Positions 1 through 10,731 of a stretch of DNA of 64,000 nt are shown here, piece after piece. Position 1 is the stretch's first letter. The number at the start of each line of letters is the position of its first letter. The DNA lies in the NCBI GenBank assembly GCA_031002005.1, contig CM061921.1, positions 123,410,597 through 123,474,596 on the forward strand, in the 5' to 3' direction. A program made the translations under genes and the position numbers. This stretch comes from Vandiemenella viatica. Taxonomy: Eukaryota; Arthropoda; Insecta; Orthoptera; Morabidae. Under the pieces are notes generated by a model, which saw only the letters and a list, made by a program, of their open reading frames with translations, was not told where the DNA came from and did not search any database.

Positions 1-182
1 ATCTAGCAAACGTTTCTTTCACAGTGTATCAGCGAATTAAGAGCAGAGATGTACAGAACCCTCCCTAGTTAAAAATTTAAAACTTCTGCCTAGTGCCTAA
101 TACAGGCAACATACGTCAAGTTTATATTATCTGGGTTTTCTGTTTCTACTTTAGTCCGGAGATCCTTTGATTTCGTACCAAA

Positions 183-424
183 CGTGGTGGGTGAACGGTT
201 AACGCTCTGGCATCGCATTCGGGGGGACGCTAGATCGAATCCCCGTCCGGGCATCCAGATTTGGATCTTCCATGGTTTCCCCAAATCACTCCAGGCGAAT
301 GCCGGGACGCTTCCTTCAAAAGGCCATGGCCGAATTCCTTCCTGTTTATTGTGTCCATTCCCGTCCCGCCTCTAATGACCTCGCAGTCGACGAGGCGTAA
401 AGCCATAAGTAAAAAAACAAAAAG
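183..424 (+). repeat. tRNA-derived SINE, family A
   Basis: A tRNA-like head has an A-box-like stretch (GGGTGAACGGTTAACGCTCT) and a damaged B box (CTAGATCGAATCCCC). A shared body follows (CCCAAATCACTCCAGGCGAA), then a tail ending in GACGAGGCGTAAAGCCATAA and an A-rich run. At least eleven further copies lie in this window. Short frames inside it are not genes. Confidence 0.8.
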
Positions 425-539
425 TATAATAAATTAAAAAATCAGAGTGCACATCTTTTGCCTCTCCAAGCCCTTGACTCTGTAAGCGGGTTATTCCCAT
501 CGACAAAGTTTTATATGGTGACAACGCACGGGGCCTTCA

Positions 540-960
540 GCCACGCACTGGAGTGAAACCGGGTGGAGAGATGAAACTAGGGTTAGGGGAAGGCAAGTGA
601 TCACACAAGTGGCCTGACAAAAGAGCAACAGTAGGGCAGGAGAACAACGGACCCAGAGGGCAGCTGGTGCTAGGATTGGGGTGGGGCAGGCAGGTTTTCA
701 AACAAGTGGCCTGGCAAAAGAGCAATAGGTGTGAAAATGAGGGATGAAACTGAGATTAGTCAAGTGGCCTGACAAAAAAGCAATAGTATGGGGAGAGAAC
801 AATAGGTGTGAAAATGAGGGGTGAAACTGAGGTTAGTGAAGTGGTCTGACGAAAGAGCAATAGTAGGGGGAGATAACAATAGGTGTGTAAATGATTGATA
901 GGTGGGAGGGGGGTGAACAATACAACAATATAAGGATACAATGTATCCAATTAGAACAAT
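540..960. repeat. Degenerate minisatellite
   Basis: The phrase AAGTGGCCTGACAAAAGAGC recurs with small changes at about 606, 704, 762 and 839, followed in most units by AACAATAGGTGTGAAAATGA. Spacing is 58 to 98 bases, so the units differ in length. No coding potential is visible. Confidence 0.75.
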
Positions 961-1014
961 AGGGTGGCATCCTTTGTGAGCTCTCCCAAATACACACTAC
1001 TTTGGGGCGGTTTT

Positions 1015-1475
1015 TTTTCTCTCGTAGCCTAATGAATCTTTTTCAGCTTTGATTATTTCTCTCTTCAGTGCATTTATTTCGTTGTATTTCAGAGTTATTT
1101 CTTGGAACCACATTCACAATCTCTGCAAATTTTTCTCTGATGTTAGATACTTTCAATTTGTTGACTTCGAGATTGTTGTGCCTCTGTTGCATCTCTATTC
1201 TGATGAATTTAAGACAGGAATTTATTAACTATCATATTGTGGTCGGAGTATACATCAGCTCCTGAGTATGCTTAACTATCTGTTACTTGACCATTATTTA
1301 AAATAGCTAATATCTACCTGTATCTCCGAGACATTTCCAGGTGTATATCCTTCGTGCCTGATGCTTAAACAGTGTATTCGTCACAATAAGTTTATATTTT
1401 AACAAAATTCTAATTAACCTGCTTCCTGGCTCTTTTCTTTCTCCTAGGCAATCTACTTTCGTTAATAATGTTTAA
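1015..1475 (-). pseudogene. RTE-type LINE endonuclease remnant
   Basis: Read on the minus strand in shifting frames, this stretch gives pieces of an apurinic-like endonuclease (EEP fold) and the following linker of an RTE-clade LINE. Recognisable parts in order are GSRLIRILLKYK, NTLFKHQARRIYTWK, AYSGADVYSDHN (the family's Sx[DV]HN catalytic segment, here with the canonical D) and LEVNKLKVSNIREKFAE. They align piece by piece with the better preserved element at 41.3-44.0 kb. No single frame stays open, the N-terminal part and the whole reverse transcriptase are missing, and no target duplication was identified. It is a dead fragment. The assignment to the RTE clade follows from the similarity to the large copy and to the family's known endonuclease motifs. 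Confidence 0.75.
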
Positions 1476-2000
1476 ACTGTTCCTTTTGCTATATTCAAGA
1501 CAGAATTTCTTTATACTCGGCCCCAGGTTCAATGTAATATGTCAGAGGTATCGGTATCGCTGATTTTAGCCGTCATATTTCAAATTTCACACCTCCGCTC
1601 ACGTAGAAACCATTCGCGACACCCACGGCCTGTAATCTTAAGTATCATACTATTAAGTAATGACGCATTTAATTTCCGTTCATTTTTAACTGTGACTACC
1701 GTAAATGTTCATGATTTCCTTTTATATTAAAAATTACATTTAAGCAACGATGCTAGTATTTCATTTACCCACATTCACTTTCCACTTAACTTTAAGGTCT
1801 ACCGCTTTTATTCCTTGTAATTTTGTAGGTTACTTGCTTAGTTAGGTTTCGTTTATTTTATACAAGCGGTGATACATAAAAGCATATACATTTAAATGCC
1901 CTGTACCCTTAAGTTGCCTTGCAATCATTATATACCAACTACTTGCCGTTTATACAATTCTCTGTTTGTGTAAACTTAAAGGGTCATGTGGTCTAAATGA
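1476..2000. other. No feature recognised
   Basis: AT-rich sequence with stops in all frames at short intervals. I see no repeat shared with the rest of the window and no coding signal. Confidence 0.5.
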
Positions 2001-2004
2001 CCTG

Positions 2005-2225
2005 GTGCCATGGTTCTCCGCCCCTGTCGTAGCTTGCCCTAACCTAACCCGCGCAGCTACAGTTTAACGTAGAACCAGAACTACAGAAGCGTTCTGACGT
2101 ACATCACATTACACAGTAAGCTGTGCCAGACGTGAAATCCCAGCAGATATTGGGATTCGAACAGGGGACCTTAAGCACTGAGCTACCAGACGGTTCTTTG
2201 TTGGGATTAGACGATCAGTTTGAGA
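2005..2225 (-). repeat. tRNA-derived SINE, family B
   Basis: On the minus strand a tRNA-like head (GGTAGCTCAGTGCTTAAGG, then GTTCGAATCCCAATATC) is followed by a body that matches the copy at 51.9-52.2 kb, including the CCTGTCGTAG and TTACACAG landmarks read on the plus strand. It is degraded relative to that copy. Confidence 0.65.
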
Positions 2226-2503
2226 AATGTAATGGGAAATGAAGCTGATTAAACGATATGATTCAATGAAATTAACTTCGAGAGAAATCACTTTTAATCA
2301 AGAGGTTCATTACAAAACAGTTGCAGCAGATAATAATATTATAAGAAAATATTCAGGAAAGCAACCAACGTGCTGCGCGGGAACAAAGGTTGTGTTCTTC
2401 TTTTTTCCATATGCCTCATTTTCTTTGTTTACATTATTTAGCTTTTTTTCCCATTTATATTCCATTTTAAATCGTGTTTCTTCCTCAGAGCTTATTCTTA
2501 TGT

Positions 2504-3350
2504 GACATAGGGTTCGGATCTTTATGACCAAAAAAGTAGAGAAATATGTAGGCAAATATGACCTTAAAAATGGGTAAATATGACCTAAAAATGACAAAAT
2601 AGAACCAAAAATTTAAATTTACTATACAGCAAAACATCATTTATTTTATCTAGTAGTGTTGCTTTCATGTAGACAGCAAAATTTGCTTCCGTGCACCATT
2701 GGGAAATTAAATTTTAAATCGTTTTGTTGAAATCACTTTAATATCAGATAATTTACAGAATTTCATCTGTACTAAAATACTCCTCTCTGAATTCCCTTAC
2801 GTAACTTCACACTTTCAGAAAATTTTATTTTCGGCCTGGTGGTAGGTCTACTCACTGATCCTACTGCAGATATAATGATGACTAAGAATATCTCGTTGAG
2901 GTACTGAGTGAAATGAATCGACACAGGCATGCTTCTGCTGTATTGTCGAGATTTAAAAGGCTGGTCGTAAAATTACGTTTAGAGAGTGAAATAATGTATA
3001 ACTTTAATTCTTGACGTGAATTCTGACTACACTGAAAAATAGTTTTGTTTTTTCCCCTACATGTATAGCAGAAGTACAGTTCTGTGAATAATTATCTTAA
3101 TTTCTTCTCATGTATATCTAGTGAATTCCTGGTACTATTAAAAAAAACTACCAGATCTTTCCTGAAAATATTACTATAAATATTATGGAAAGATGACTAA
3201 AACTATGAAAATGTTCTGAATATGCATTTATATGCTGTAATAAATACGTTTAAATACAATCAGAAATGTTGCATCAGAGTTTAATTCAGCATTTCAGCTC
3301 AAAATGAAGGCATGAAAAAAATATTGACTTGTCCTCAAGATCCGAACCCT
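2504..3350. mobile_element. Small hAT-like element (non-autonomous)
   Basis: The ends carry inverted copies of AGGGTTCGGATCTT (left near 2509, right inverted near 3333-3346). The left subterminal region repeats AAATATGACCT motifs. The flanking words CTTATGTG and GTTATGTC could be a decayed 8-bp target duplication. The interior of about 0.8 kb is AT-rich and non-coding. The hAT assignment rests on the terminal sequence type and the candidate 8-bp duplication only. Confidence 0.5.
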
Positions 3351-3357
3351 GAGTTAT

Positions 3358-3506
3358 GTCTTTACGCCGCGTCGACATCGTGGTCAATAGAGGCGGGAAA
3401 GGTCCGGGGCAAGGAACGGGAAGGAACTATCCCGGTATTTACCAGGAGTGATTTGGGGAAACCCAAATCTGGATGGCGTTACCCCTCACCCACCACGCTT
3501 GGTGAC
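3358..3506 (-). repeat. SINE family A, truncated copy
   Basis: A minus-strand copy. The tail (TTTACGCCGCGTCGACATCG, inverted) and the GAGTGATTTGGGGAAACC body are present, but most of the tRNA-like head between the body and the CCCACCACGC end is deleted. Confidence 0.75.
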
Positions 3507-5640
3507 ATTCTGATCAAGCACTCATGTCTCAAGTGTGTACTTGTTGTAAGATTACTAACTGCCAGATTCAGTAAAAATATAATAATAATTTATTAACGTA
3601 TATTTGACTGAATTTCTTTTTCACAAAACATCGAAGATAGTCCAGCTATGAAGTCACGTCTGAGCTAAAACCAACCACTAAAAGCATTCGCACGAAATTT
3701 CAGCTTAAATTTCAGCAAACGATTTTCGACAATTTGTTATAAACTTAGTTATCCAATTTTTTCTCTGTTAATAATGGACAGAATATTTGATATCAAACTA
3801 AAAATATTCTATTACGCATACCTCAAGTTCGTGCTCACTTATCTCATTCACTTCCAAGAAGTTCTTAACAAATTGAGAAGTTTTTATGTAAAAAATGATT
3901 AAAAAAATAGTGATCTAAGGACCATATACTGTATAAGCCCACGTATATCATGGAAGAGTCTTTTTAGAAATAAATTTATACCGCACTGTACTGTCCACCA
4001 GCATATTTTCCCGAATCGTTTGTACTCTTCCACCCTGTTTAGTATAATTTTACACCATATATTATATATTTCGCTTCACAAATGAGTGGACACTTATGAA
4101 ATTGTCTTCTGCCGTTCTTGTCACCCGCACTCTATTATACTGTATTGTACTCTATTTCACGTGGTGTCATATTACTAATTAAAGGCCCACCTCATTTTAT
4201 CATTATTCTTGTTTCGTTAATTATTGTATCATGTTTCTGTGAGACATACACGAGTAGTATCGATGGCTACAGTTCGTTACAGCTGGATTGATTGTAAAAG
4301 TGTAATCTTTGCTAACGTATTCTAGTAAGTTCCGTGATGTTCGCTGGTATAGAGGGAACTTATCCTGACAGAATTGTACGGCTATAAGTTTTTTATGTTC
4401 ACACTATGTGGAATTATAATCACATTGCGACAAACTAAACTAATTCACATTGCAGTGTCGACTAAACAAAAATTGTGGTTGGTGGAGAAACGAGTGTATT
4501 ATCAAATATGGTGGACTATTGTTGTCACTAAATATAAAGTGATTAAAGAAAACTGTTTGTTTTAAGTGCAGAACTGAAATTAATGTGGCTGATTGGCATA
4601 AACATGTATTAATTTTGGCCAAAGGACTTAAAATCTTCGGATAATGATAATTGCTGGTGTTGTAATTGAACTTATGGGAAAATATCAGTGGGTGGTTGGA
4701 CAGTTCTGTGTCTATCGATTCATTAAAGTGTGTGAATAAAAATAAAAAAATGTATTTTTTATTTCAATTACCATCTGATTGAGGCAACCGTGTTTTATAA
4801 GAATCAGTAGAAATAGACGTTCCGATTTCCAGGTAGTAATATTAGAAGCCATTCAGTGTGATGTCGTAATGTTTATTACTACTATTTTAGTTGAGGAATA
4901 TTGTAGACTGTAAATATTTCTACAGTGGGCGTACTCTTTAATCTACGAAAGTAATATAGTACGTTGAAAATACTCTTTCTTAGTTAACACACTATCTCAC
5001 CTCACCGGTTGATATTTTACGTACAAAAATACGGTCTGAACGAATCCTTGATATCTGTTTGTCACTCGGCCGCATTCCATTGAACAGGTCGTTGCAGAGG
5101 AGTGTGACAATGCTGTTGGCAGTTTTTTTTTAATTTTGTTTTGTGGCAGGTGCCACTGTCCCAGTGATTTTATTTCTGTGGTGGGTTGTATACATAACTA
5201 AATTATCACAATTATCGCGTGTTCAATATGATCATATTGTGTGTCATTCAGGCTTGAAATTTGCATAAACTGCAAATTGCTATGGACTGTTTATTTTAAG
5301 AAAAAATACTCCTGAACAAGTTGTACGAAAAACTCGTAGATGATAAAAGTTTTACTGATTTCCCGACTTCTAAAAATGGCGGTATATATTGAAAAAGTGA
5401 AGACTTTCAAAATTTATTTAAAATAATTTCTAAATTATGAGCTCATCATATATTTTAATAAATAAAGACTTTACAAATGCAGTGAAAGTGTTTAGGAAGA
5501 ATAAGTATTTGTTTAATGTGTCAAAAAGCTTTGAAAAATTTGTTCAAACGTAAACAATATGCGTATTATTTTTCTATACAGCATACGTATTTTTATTCCA
5601 GCCCAAAATAAAAATGTACTGTTATTGTTACAATAAAAGG
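3507..5640. other. No feature recognised
   Basis: About 2.1 kb of AT-rich sequence. The few open frames are short, start arbitrarily and show no family motif. I see no inverted or tandem repeat of note. Confidence 0.5.
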
Positions 5641-5649
5641 TGGCAATTC

Positions 5650-6400
5650 TAGTCTCATGTATACAGTAACATATTGGGCCTTCTTCAAATTACCTGTAAG
5701 GATGCACGTGGGTATAAAAGCACATTCGTGGCACCCCTGTACAGTGTGTATACTAATGACATACCCCACCATCCAGGCGGAGAAATTGGGTTATTTGTGG
5801 ACGATACTATCGTATATAGGTCGAGCAGTAGCTTAAATCACATTGCGCGTAAACTGACTCAGCACTTCGAAGCAATCACACAATGGTGCAATGTTTGGAA
5901 GATAAAAATTAACCCATAAAAAAGTCAGGCAATTGTATTCACAAACAGATTGAAGAAACCCAAGCAGAAAATCTCGCTCTACGGAGTGGACCTCCCGTGG
6001 TGGGATTCAGTAAAATATTTAGAATTGAAAATTTTCAGCAAATTGAAATGGCTCAGCCTCATTCAAAACGCATGTAATATAGGTTCGGTTCGACTCTACC
6101 AATTGTACCCCCTCGTCAAGGGGAGAAAACTTAGCATTAAGACTAAACTTAGAATATATAGTGTAGTTATAAGACCTGCCCTGCTCTATGGATCTGAATT
6201 ATTTAGTATGGCAGCCAATTCATATGTACAGAAGCTGCAAACCACACAAAATAAATTCCTCAGAATAATAGCAGACGCTTCTCGGTACATGTCAAATCAA
6301 CGCATTCACCAAGACTTAGGCATCCCAAAAATCACTGACTTTATAAAAGACAAATAGACAACCTTCTACCAAAAATCACAGCTTTCGCCCTACAAACTTA
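5650..6400 (+). pseudogene. Jockey-type LINE reverse transcriptase remnant
   Basis: One frame runs from about 5674 to 6357 and is interrupted by a single TAA at 5917-5919. It encodes the palm and thumb part of a Jockey-clade reverse transcriptase: APLYSVYTNDIP, then the catalytic motif C as LFVDDTIVY (the usual FADD has an A-to-V change but both aspartates remain), then VKYLELKIFSKLKW and the C-terminal block YSVVIRPALLYGSELF / QTTQNKFLRIIADASRY / LGIPKITDFI. The N-terminal half of the reverse transcriptase, including motif A, and the endonuclease are missing, which is typical of a 5'-truncated LINE copy. The 3' limit is unclear; related sequence may extend toward 6660. No ORF1 or target duplication is seen. 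Confidence 0.8.
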
Positions 6401-7225
6401 TTCAAAACATGGGACAGCAAAATGACGCCGCAAATTACAATTGCCACATCACAACTATAACCAGAAACTACAGGGTCTGGCAACAATAGTAACATAATAA
6501 AATAAAACTATGACTTCCATAAAAAGCCAGCTCACACCCCTCTTTTCAGAAAAAAGTCAGAGGACTACAACGCCTTGGTACTTTAGTTTTTACAAGGGTA
6601 TCAGCCCAACCAGATCTCTGTCTGTCTGTCAAGAGAACTGAAACGTGTTATTCTCTTGTCCCTGTAAAATTATTTTACAAACACCGAAAATACAATTGCC
6701 AGTGTCGCAGAATGGATAAAAAATTTCCAAAATACAGAAAACGTTTATAGGTGTAAACGTTAAACGTGGCAGTTCACCGTCTTGTTTCTAGATATTTGAA
6801 GATGGAGGAGATAAGTAATAGTCCAGTTTGGTGTGGAGAAACACTGTATTCATTAATATTAATATTTCTAATAAGGTAAACAAGGACATTGAAACAGTAT
6901 TACTTGATCGAATGAATGGAGAGTTACAAAAAGCTGGTGAAGTGTGAGGAGAATTGGGTCTGCCTGTTACGAGCGGAGCTGCTGCCGATTCCCACGCTTA
7001 CAACAGCCTCAGGTAATACGCTCTCACCTAGCCCTAGTTCTTCCTTACTATTTCACAGCGTCAAATGGGAGTTTCCTGCAATGAGTAAACTCTCATACCC
7101 ATGCGGGCTCACATTCTGATGACTGGTTCGAATTGCAAAGAATTCGGTAACCTGTAGTAATGTGAAACGGTTCGTATCTAAAGGAAAACTGCGATCTCTC
7201 TAGTAATAACAAGGTTACAATAAAC
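6401..7225. other. No clear feature
   Basis: Possibly the decayed 3' part of the LINE fragment to the left, followed by unassigned AT-rich sequence. No coding signal found. Confidence 0.4.
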
Positions 7226-7229
7226 GCCT

Positions 7230-7985
7230 AAATGAAGTAATAAAAAATAATTGTTTAAAAAACATAAAAACGCCTTCAAGAAAAGCACACTAAAATTTTA
7301 AAATAATTTTATAGCTTGCTTAGAAGACAGTAAATCGAAATGGGCAATATTTTACATTACTGCTATTGAAATTTGTACATTAATTAGTAATTTCTGGAGA
7401 CGGGGCAAGCTGAAACTTAGCGAAGATCGAATTACTGAACTTCTTTCCTGTTACAGGCAAAACGTAGAGTACGAACGAAAATTCCAAATATTTTAAAACA
7501 TGTATCGTGGAAGATATTGTTATTGCGGGAGGCAGTTTACAGAAACATATTAGACAGTATTTTAATCTGTTTCTTGGCCTCGTTGGTCATCCAATCATAT
7601 CTCTGGCGCTACAGTGTCAGTTGGTAGGCTGCATCATGCAGTAAACACTTTACAGTTAGTATAATATCGACGTATCATCTGTATGTTTCAGTTTTGTTGA
7701 AACTTGTTTCTAACATTAATTGTAGATAAGTAGTGAAACGATTTTTATGTATTATTGTTATTCATTATTGTTTTTCTTGCTTTGGCTTGTACCGACTATT
7801 AAAAACTAATTAATGTAAAAATTTCAATAACAGTAATGTAAAATATTGTCCATTTAGATTTACTTTCTTCTAAGCAATGTATAAAATTATTTTAAAATCT
7901 TTAGTGTGCTTTTTTTTAAGGCAATTTTTATGTTTTTCAAATAATTATTTTATTTTTAAATTTTTAGTGGTATTATAGTTTGTTT
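7230..7985. mobile_element. Foldback/MITE-like inverted repeat
   Basis: Arms of about 190 bp (7230-7420 and 7780-7985) are inverted copies. Landmarks AAAAGCACACTAAA, AATAATTTTATA and CAATATTTTACATTACTG appear in both. The spacer is about 360 bp and non-coding. Target duplications were not resolved. Confidence 0.7.
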
Positions 7986-8445
7986 TGTATTGCTGCAGTA
8001 GTTCTCATTTTACGTACTTCCTGGTAACTCAGTGCTTAAGGCTGTTGCTCTAAAAAAAAATCTGTCATTATATACCCCAACAACTTTCAGAACGAGGTGA
8101 ATCGGATGCGGTGTTAAGGAATCTCAGGTTACATTTTGGTCCAGGCTGTCTTTCGACCTAATTTAACATCAGTTTAAGATGCTGCTCCATAATCGAAAAA
8201 TGTAACATCTGGGCATTAATACACACTATGTACACAAATCTGTCTCTGGAATATATCTGTTTGTTCCGTCATCACACAGAAAATATAGATTTTTAATTGG
8301 TTTTCATAACGTGATAGCTTGGCGTCGAAGTTGAAATCTGAGATACATGTTGAGACATTAGGACACATTTATTTTATGAATAATCTGCCATGACTTAAAT
8401 ATAGCTTAATTGATTTTGACGGCATTTAAAACTGTAGATTTTTGT
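7986..8445. other. No feature recognised
   Basis: Unassigned AT-rich sequence between the inverted repeat and the tandem array. Confidence 0.4.
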
Positions 8446-8449
8446 AAAG

Positions 8450-9504
8450 AACAATGGAAATTAAAAGGCGTGGGAGTAAAGTGGAAGAGAGATTGGGCTT
8501 TTGTATACCAAATGTAAACTGTCTTTTCTGATTGATTTAAAGCTGTACTTGTGTAAATTTCTATCGATATAAGATAAAAACTGTAGGATATGTATAAAAG
8601 ACAGTTAAGGGGTGCAGAGGCGAAGATTATTTTGGATTTTGTAAATCTAGTGTGGACAGTATTTGTCTCTTTGTTTTAAAGTATACATATGCAAAGTTCC
8701 ATCGAAAACAAATAAAAACTGTAGCTTTGTGTAAAGAACTTTTGCAAAAATTAAATGGGGTAAGGGAGTGAGAGGTTGGGTTCCATTAAACAGAATGTAG
8801 ATACTAAGTTTATCTTTATTTTTTGGTATACATGTGCAGTGTTCCATCGAAATATGGTAAAAACTGTGTGTATATATAAAGAAAATTGGAAATTGGGAGA
8901 GGTGGGAGCAGAAGGGAAGAGGGGTTGGGCTTCTACAACCAAATTTAAACACAATTGTTCTGTATATTTTAAAGTATATGTGTGAAAATTTCCTTCAGAA
9001 ATGGGTAGAATCTGTAGCTTTGTATAGATTAAGGGGATGGAAATGGGGGAAAGGGTTTGGCTTCTCCAGACCAATATAGACAGTAATTTTCTGCTTGTTT
9101 TGAAGTATACATATGCATACCACCTTAAAAATCAGATAGAAACTGTAGCTTTATATAAAGAAAAGTTACAGTAATTAAAGGGGTAGCAAGGGGGATAGGG
9201 TTTGAGTTATCGTGAAAGTAATGTTGAAAGTATTTTTCTCTTTGTTTTAAAGTATAGGCATGCAAAGTTCCACCGAAATCGGATTAAAATGTAGGTTTGT
9301 ACAAAAATTAAGAGGTGTAAAACGGGAGCTAGGGTAGTTTTTTGATTTTTTGGTCAGAAATCATCTCCATAAAAAATAGTGTATATGTGCCAACTTTCAT
9401 AAAGATCGGTCAAATGGTGTCGACTGTTGCTTTTTAAAAACAAAGTTGACAAAAATCAAGGGAGTGGAAACGGGGAGAGGGATTCAGTTTTTTTAAACCA
9501 AAGG
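8450..9504. repeat. Tandem array, left part
   Basis: Degenerate units of about 130-150 bp. Each carries TTTTAAAGTATACATATGCA, then an AAGTTCCATCGAAA-like word, then ATAAAAACTGTAGSTTTGT, then AATTAAGGGG and a G-rich GGGAGAGGG segment. Landmark words fall near 8552, 8690, 8834, 8979, 9112, 9262 and 9387. The array continues at 10,732 after the Penelope-like insertion. Confidence 0.8.
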
Positions 9505-9570
9505 GTGACATAATTTTATAAATAATTCCGTCAAAAACAACTGTTTTGTTGAATTTTGTTTTTATTTGAT

Positions 9571-9621
9571 TCCACAGACGCGTTTCGCCCTTGTGGTGTA
9601 GGGCATCTTCAGTGTCTGTAA
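9571..9621 (-). ncRNA. Hammerhead-ribozyme-like motif of the Penelope element
   Basis: On the minus strand the order is ACAGACA, CTGAAGA (9606-9612), stem GCCC...GGGC, GAAAC (GAAA at 9583-9586), GTC (9577-9579), TGTGG. That is the order of hammerhead core parts (CUGANGA, stem II, GAAA, short stem III, GUC). Departures: an extra U before stem II, a stem I of only 3 bp in the hammerhead register, and a competing 6-bp pairing ACAGAC/GTCTGT. Hammerheads are known in Penelope-like elements; activity here is doubtful. Confidence 0.45.
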
Positions 9622-9666
9622 AGTGTTTTCACATGTGTTGTTACAATAATTATCCATAGTAAAATT

Positions 9667-9686
9667 ATATATATATATATATATAT
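9667..9686. repeat. (AT)n microsatellite
   Basis: About ten AT dinucleotides in the 3' region of the Penelope-like element, followed by a short CA run. Confidence 0.9.
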
Positions 9687-10007
9687 GCACACACTGTACT
9701 CATAGCTATATTGGTAATCCTCACATGCCGGTCTGGAACAGCACTTCACACACTTTCACATCACTATTCATTGCATTTTCATTATGTATTATATCCATAC
9801 TTGTTTTTATGCTGCCCTTGTTGCTGTCGTGAATATTTGATGTTGACTTGCACATGTGTGTTACACACGGTTTGTTTTGTTTTTACCAGATCCTTACAGT
9901 AGTGTCAACTTAGTTTCTGTTGTTATTGTATCTGTGTTGTACATTCAATGAAATTATCTCTATGTTTACATGTTTGAATTATTACTTGTAACTATTGTGT
10001 GAGTGTA

Positions 10008-10700
10008 TTAATTTTCTTGTTTTGAGGTTGTTTTTAGTGTGTTGTATAGTGATTTATTGGTTAAATTCATGAATTTATTTATTATTGTTTTTCCCGTTGC
10101 TATAGCTCTGTGTATATGATAGCTTTCCTGAAATGATAGCAGATGATTTGTGTGGTTGTTAATTTGTAATAATAGCTTGTCTGTCTTTATATTGGTAGGA
10201 GGGTGGTTATAGTCTAATAAATGTTCAGCAAATTGGAATGATTTGTGCATGTTATTGCTCTGATATGTTCCTTATATCTTATATTGAAATTGATGGATGT
10301 CTGTCCTATGTATATGGCTTGGCACTGTTGGCATTTTAATTGGTATATTCCTGCTTGTTGGTATAAGTCACTTTCAGTCTCGGAGTTTAGATGCTTGTGT
10401 AGTGTGTAATTTGTCATGAAAGCAATTTGTATTCCTTGTTTCTTGAATATGTTGCTGTTTCTGTGTGTGTGTTTATTATTGTAAGTCATGATATACCATT
10501 GTTTTTTGGTTTGGTTCAGTGTGCTGGTGTTTTGTAACATAGGTGATATTTGTTTGTTTTTGTTGTTTTTATTTTGTTGTTGAGCTGTTCAATAAGTTTT
10601 TCTGAGTATCCATTATTGTTTGCTATTTTAATGATTGTGTTATATTCTCTGGTGTAGTCTTTCTTAGATAGTAGTATCATATTTAGCCTGTTTAGCATAT
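10008..10700 (-). pseudogene. Penelope-like GIY-YIG endonuclease remnant
   Basis: Three overlapping minus-strand frames (10516-10698, 10214-10540, 10008-10250) join into one protein segment if two frameshifts are allowed. The first gives a linker (KIANNNGYSEKLIEQLNNKI), the second contains the GIY-YIG core as GIYQLKCQQCQAIYIGQT followed by RYKEHIRAI, and the third continues with FAEHLLDYNHPP. The two-part GIY...YIG signature, the CxxC between the halves and the downstream HLLDYNH block are characteristic of the C-terminal endonuclease of Penelope-like reverse transcriptases, which nicks target DNA for priming. The reverse transcriptase that should precede it is absent because the element is 5'-truncated at about 10,731. 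The two frameshifts make it non-functional. Confidence 0.8.
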
Positions 10701-10731
10701 GTCTAAGTGCTGCAGGTTTGTGAATGTGACA

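Larger units (their letters stand above)
9505..10731 (-). mobile_element. Penelope-like retroelement, 5'-truncated
   Basis: A minus-strand insertion inside the tandem array. GTGACAT with a similar T-rich continuation occurs at both edges (9505 and 10,726), a likely target duplication, which makes the insert about 1,221 bp. It holds the 3' part of a Penelope-like element: a GIY-YIG coding remnant and a 3' region with a hammerhead-like fold. The reverse transcriptase is not present. Confidence 0.75.

Noticed and set aside
8647..9074. Overlapping minus-strand frames of 101 and 107 codons as proteins
   Set aside because: They are readings of the tandem array; the apparent protein repeats simply follow the DNA repeat.
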